Part shown: piece by piece, positions 61,641 through 64,000 of the stretch
Numbering within the stretch: position 1 is the stretch's first letter
How the letters are laid out: every line of letters begins with the position of its first letter
NCBI GenBank assembly: GCA_018136815.1
Contig: CM030931.1
Location: 3,153,801-3,217,800, forward strand
Source: Isochrysis galbana
Taxonomy: Eukaryota; Haptophyta; Isochrysidales; Isochrysidaceae
Reading direction: 5' to 3'
DNA length: 64,000 bases
Made by a program: the position numbers and the translations under genes
Notes under the pieces: model-generated
What the model saw: the letters and a program-made list of their open reading frames with translations, nothing else
Told to the model about the DNA's origin: nothing
Database searches by the model: none

Positions 61641-62502
61641 TGTGGGGAGGACGCTGAAGAGAGTGCTGCCCCTCTCCTCGCAAGCGCGCGGATCCTCCTG
61701 CTCCTCCTCCTCCTGCTCCTCCACCTCACTGCAGTGGCAGTGACTGCAAGGCGCGCGCCCATGCAGCAGCGCAGCCCATCGCATGGGCGCCGACGCAGGA
61801 GCTGGCTGCTCTGCGTCGGCGTTGACGGCGGAGAGCGGAGACGGCGGTGGCGATGCGGGCAGCAAGCGCGGCGCGAGCGAGGCACGGTTGCGGTTGGGGT
61901 TGGGTTGCATGGAGTAGCCAAGAGGGCAGAGAGAGCGAGAGAGCGGAGAGACGAGGGCAGCGCGACGCGCTCGCGACTCGCGACTCGCAGAGAAGGGCGC
62001 CCCCCCCCGTATCCTAGTACTGTTTCTGGTACTGTTTTTCTCTGTTTTTCTGCTATGAATGCCAAGAACATACTGTTTTAACTGTTTTCTGTTTTTGGAC
62101 CCCCCCCCAACTGTTTTCCCCACAGAGGCTCCCTACAAGAAAATCTCCCTTTCACAGCTCCCTACAAGAAAATCTCCGCCCGACGGGGGTTCGGCTTCCC
62201 CCCCCCCCCGACGGCCTCTCTCCCCCTCTCTCTTCTCTCCTCTCCCATCCTTTCCTGTCTGTCCTCCCTCTCTCTCCCCCCTTTCTTCCATTATTTGTGT
62301 CCTCGCTGTTCCTCTTTTGGTACTCTCCCGCTCGTTGTGCATTCAACTCTCCCGCCCTTTATCCACTATTCATCTACTTCATTCTCGTTCTTTATTCATG
62401 CTCCTCGCCCTTCTCCTTCTCTTCCGCGTGTGTTCCGCCGTCCGTCGTCGCTCTCGTCATCACCGTCTCCCCCCCCCCCCCCCGCGCTCTCCCGCTTTCG
62501 TG
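61641..62502. other. Intergenic, ending in pyrimidine-rich leader
   Basis: Frames here are low-complexity. A short tandem duplication of the phrase CTCCCTACAAGAAAATCTCC is found at about 62129-62178. From 62200 to 62500 the sequence is CT-rich with C-runs, the usual pattern before a gene start in this window. Confidence 0.45.
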
Positions 62503-63329
62503 ATGCCAAAGGCAAAGGACGACCGGCCCATCTACGGCAACGGGCCGATCTTGCAGGTGAAGGACAGGGTCTGGGCGGTGGAGGGGCTCTTCGTCATGCC
62601 GATGATGCCGCTCAGCTCGTTCGCCCTCAAGCGCACGATGGCCATCGTCAAGATGTCCGACCAGACGCTGATCGTCTTCCAACCAATCCGTCTCACCCCA
62701 GATACACAGGATGAGGTGTGCGCCGCAGGCACTCGCGTGGCCACAGCACCCCACCGGCGATCTATGCCGTGTGCTACCTTCTAACGCGCCCCTTCTCCCT
62801 GCGCCCTTCTCCTCAGCTGGACAAGCTCGGCACCATTAGCCATATCGTCACGCTTGGATCTGGTCATGGCAGTGATGTCCCTTTCTACCAGTCAAGGTAC
62901 CCACATGCCAAAGTATGGATGCCGCCAGACCTAGCGGAATCGTCCCCCCCAAGCCTCGAAATTTGGCGGATCCCTGGCAACGGCAAGGAGATAGATTACC
63001 TGTGCTATGTCCCCAGCGCAAAGCTTCTCGTCTCTTGCGATGCTGTCCAAAACTATGTTCCAGAGTGCATGTCGTCCGGCGGCTGCAACATGAGCTGCGG
63101 CGGCAAGTGGATGTTCCCAATGATGGGATTCAAGGGGGAGCTCATTACACCTCCAATGTTTTTCAAACTCTTCGGTGTCGACAAGAAGGCCATGCTGGCG
63201 TTGTATGCCGAAGTCATGACCCGTGACTTTGACACAATAATTTGTGGACATGGTCCTCCGGCCACTGGCCACGTCAAGGATCGATGGTCCACAGCCCTTG
63301 CGGCGAATGCGAATCTTAAAGGCGTGTAA
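62503..63329 (+). CDS. MBL-fold-like (DUF4336-like) protein
   Basis: Two exons, 62503-62715 and 62817-63329; GTGTGC..CCTCAG intron in phase 0; 241 residues. The N-terminal part (YGNGPILQVKDRVWAVEGLF, RTMAIVKMSDQTLIVFQPI) and then LDKLGTISHIVTLGSGHGSD followed by VPFYQSRYPHAKVWMPPDL fit the metallo-beta-lactamase-like DUF4336 pattern (LG.V.HIV....H....Y...YP.A.V). Near the C-terminus IICGHGPPATGHVKDRW supplies another conserved His. The classical HxHxDH motif is reduced to HGSD, so hydrolase activity is uncertain. An in-frame upstream start at 62398 would add a hydrophobic leader (MLLALLLLFRVCSAVRRRSR), which would suggest plastid or secretory targeting; the sequence does not decide between them. 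Confidence 0.65.
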
Positions 63330-64000
63330 ACTCCGGAAATGTGCCAAAGTCTAGTGCGAGCTGGCCAAGATACTTGCCGCCTACAGCATCGAGGAGTTTT
63401 TTGATGAGAACTTGATTCTCTGTGTTGTACAGTACATGACAAAGTTGTGCACTTTGAGGATGACGATTAAGACGTTGCAGCGTACAGCTGCGCCCGCCCG
63501 CAAAGCCAATCAGGGCTATGCGTCAGCCAGTCTTGCTACGCGCTCTTCTCAGTCGCAATCGAAATGATCCTGCTGATCGCAGCTCTATCTATGGCGATCA
63601 ACATGGAGCATGCACCTCACTACGTATCACTGCAAATCGCTGCATTATCTACCTTCTTGACTAGACTGGCTCACCCGCCGCAAGGAGTACCATTGGGTAG
63701 CATCGAAAAAGGACACGCCAATGAGTTTTGCGAAAATTCGGCAGCGCATTTTGCATTGCACACTTCGGTGCTTTTCTCCTACCATTCTCTCACACGAGGC
63801 ACATGTGCTTTCCTTGAGTTGAATAAGAGTGGCTGCTGATGGCCGTTGCCGTGCCAGCCGTCTGTGTCGTCGTGAGAGGCAAGTGTGCATTGGCCACGCT
63901 TTACCTGCGGCATTTGCTTCGTCGCATGCTGTTCTAGAGCTAGCGCGCTCGTGGTATTGGCACATGCTAGCTTGCAGTACTACAGGACTAGAGCTCGTAC
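63330..64000. other. Intergenic to the window end
   Basis: No gene is recognised. Frames at 63564-63839 (+) and 63645-63965 (-) have no domain. The sequence is of mixed composition without obvious repeats. Confidence 0.45.

Noticed and set aside
1-64000. Giant-virus or Polinton origin for parts of the window
   Set aside because: No capsid, packaging ATPase, family B polymerase or integrase-type gene was seen. The AT-rich LRR gene alone does not support it.

Overview
The window looks like nuclear DNA of a unicellular alga with a secondary plastid, most likely a haptophyte. The genes are GC-rich and split by short GT-AG introns of about 85-460 bases. Two photosynthesis proteins (PGR5 and a PAP/fibrillin) begin with a hydrophobic ER signal followed by a transit-like stretch. 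A flagellar protein (CFAP161) and a SCAR/WAVE subunit (BRK1) are also present. Between the genes lie long microsatellites and many dispersed repeats. No BLAST, HMM or RNA evidence was available; exon models come from reading frame, splice sites and remembered family motifs. The species is an inference.

Layout. 0-3 kb: dispersed repeats. 3.1-4.6 kb: PGR5 (-) and BRK1 (+). 6.6-10.4 kb: a six-exon gene joining a SAM-like and a PUB domain to a whole HID1 protein. 11.4-12.2 kb: repeats. 12.8-17.1 kb: a fucosyltransferase-like glycosyltransferase (-) and 3-hydroxyacyl-CoA dehydrogenase (+), separated by an inverted repeat and microsatellites. 18.2-22.1 kb: a zinc-finger gene whose 3' end runs into an LTR-like repeat, followed by broken Ty3/Gypsy-type pieces. 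22.3-26.6 kb: RNA polymerase III subunit RPC5, an AT-rich leucine-rich-repeat gene and a cluster of foldback elements around a 12-copy minisatellite. 28.7-29.9 kb: a TLC-domain membrane protein (-). 30-33.6 kb: repeats and relics. 34.0-36.2 kb: a kinesin-like protein with a decayed motor and C-terminal TPRs, crossed by a 100-base assembly gap. 37.6-38.3 kb: the 3' end of a LINE. 40.6-44.3 kb: PAP/fibrillin (-) and a seven-helix receptor-like protein (+). 45.5-48 kb: a gag-like relic and tandem repeats. 48.3-50.1 kb: an MFS transporter (-). 50.7-54.2 kb: repeats. 55.0-56.0 kb: CFAP161 (-). 57.3-58.1 kb: a gene fragment running into a LINE endonuclease piece. 58.8-60.2 kb: WDR12/Ytm1. 62.5-63.3 kb: an MBL-fold-like protein.

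The genes do not form one pathway. They are a mixed set of housekeeping, plastid, flagellar and trafficking functions. The most notable points are the PUB-HID1 fusion, the kinesin-like protein with a degenerate P-loop, a 19-base motif found in the sense direction upstream of four genes, and the foldback/minisatellite complex beside the compositionally foreign LRR gene.
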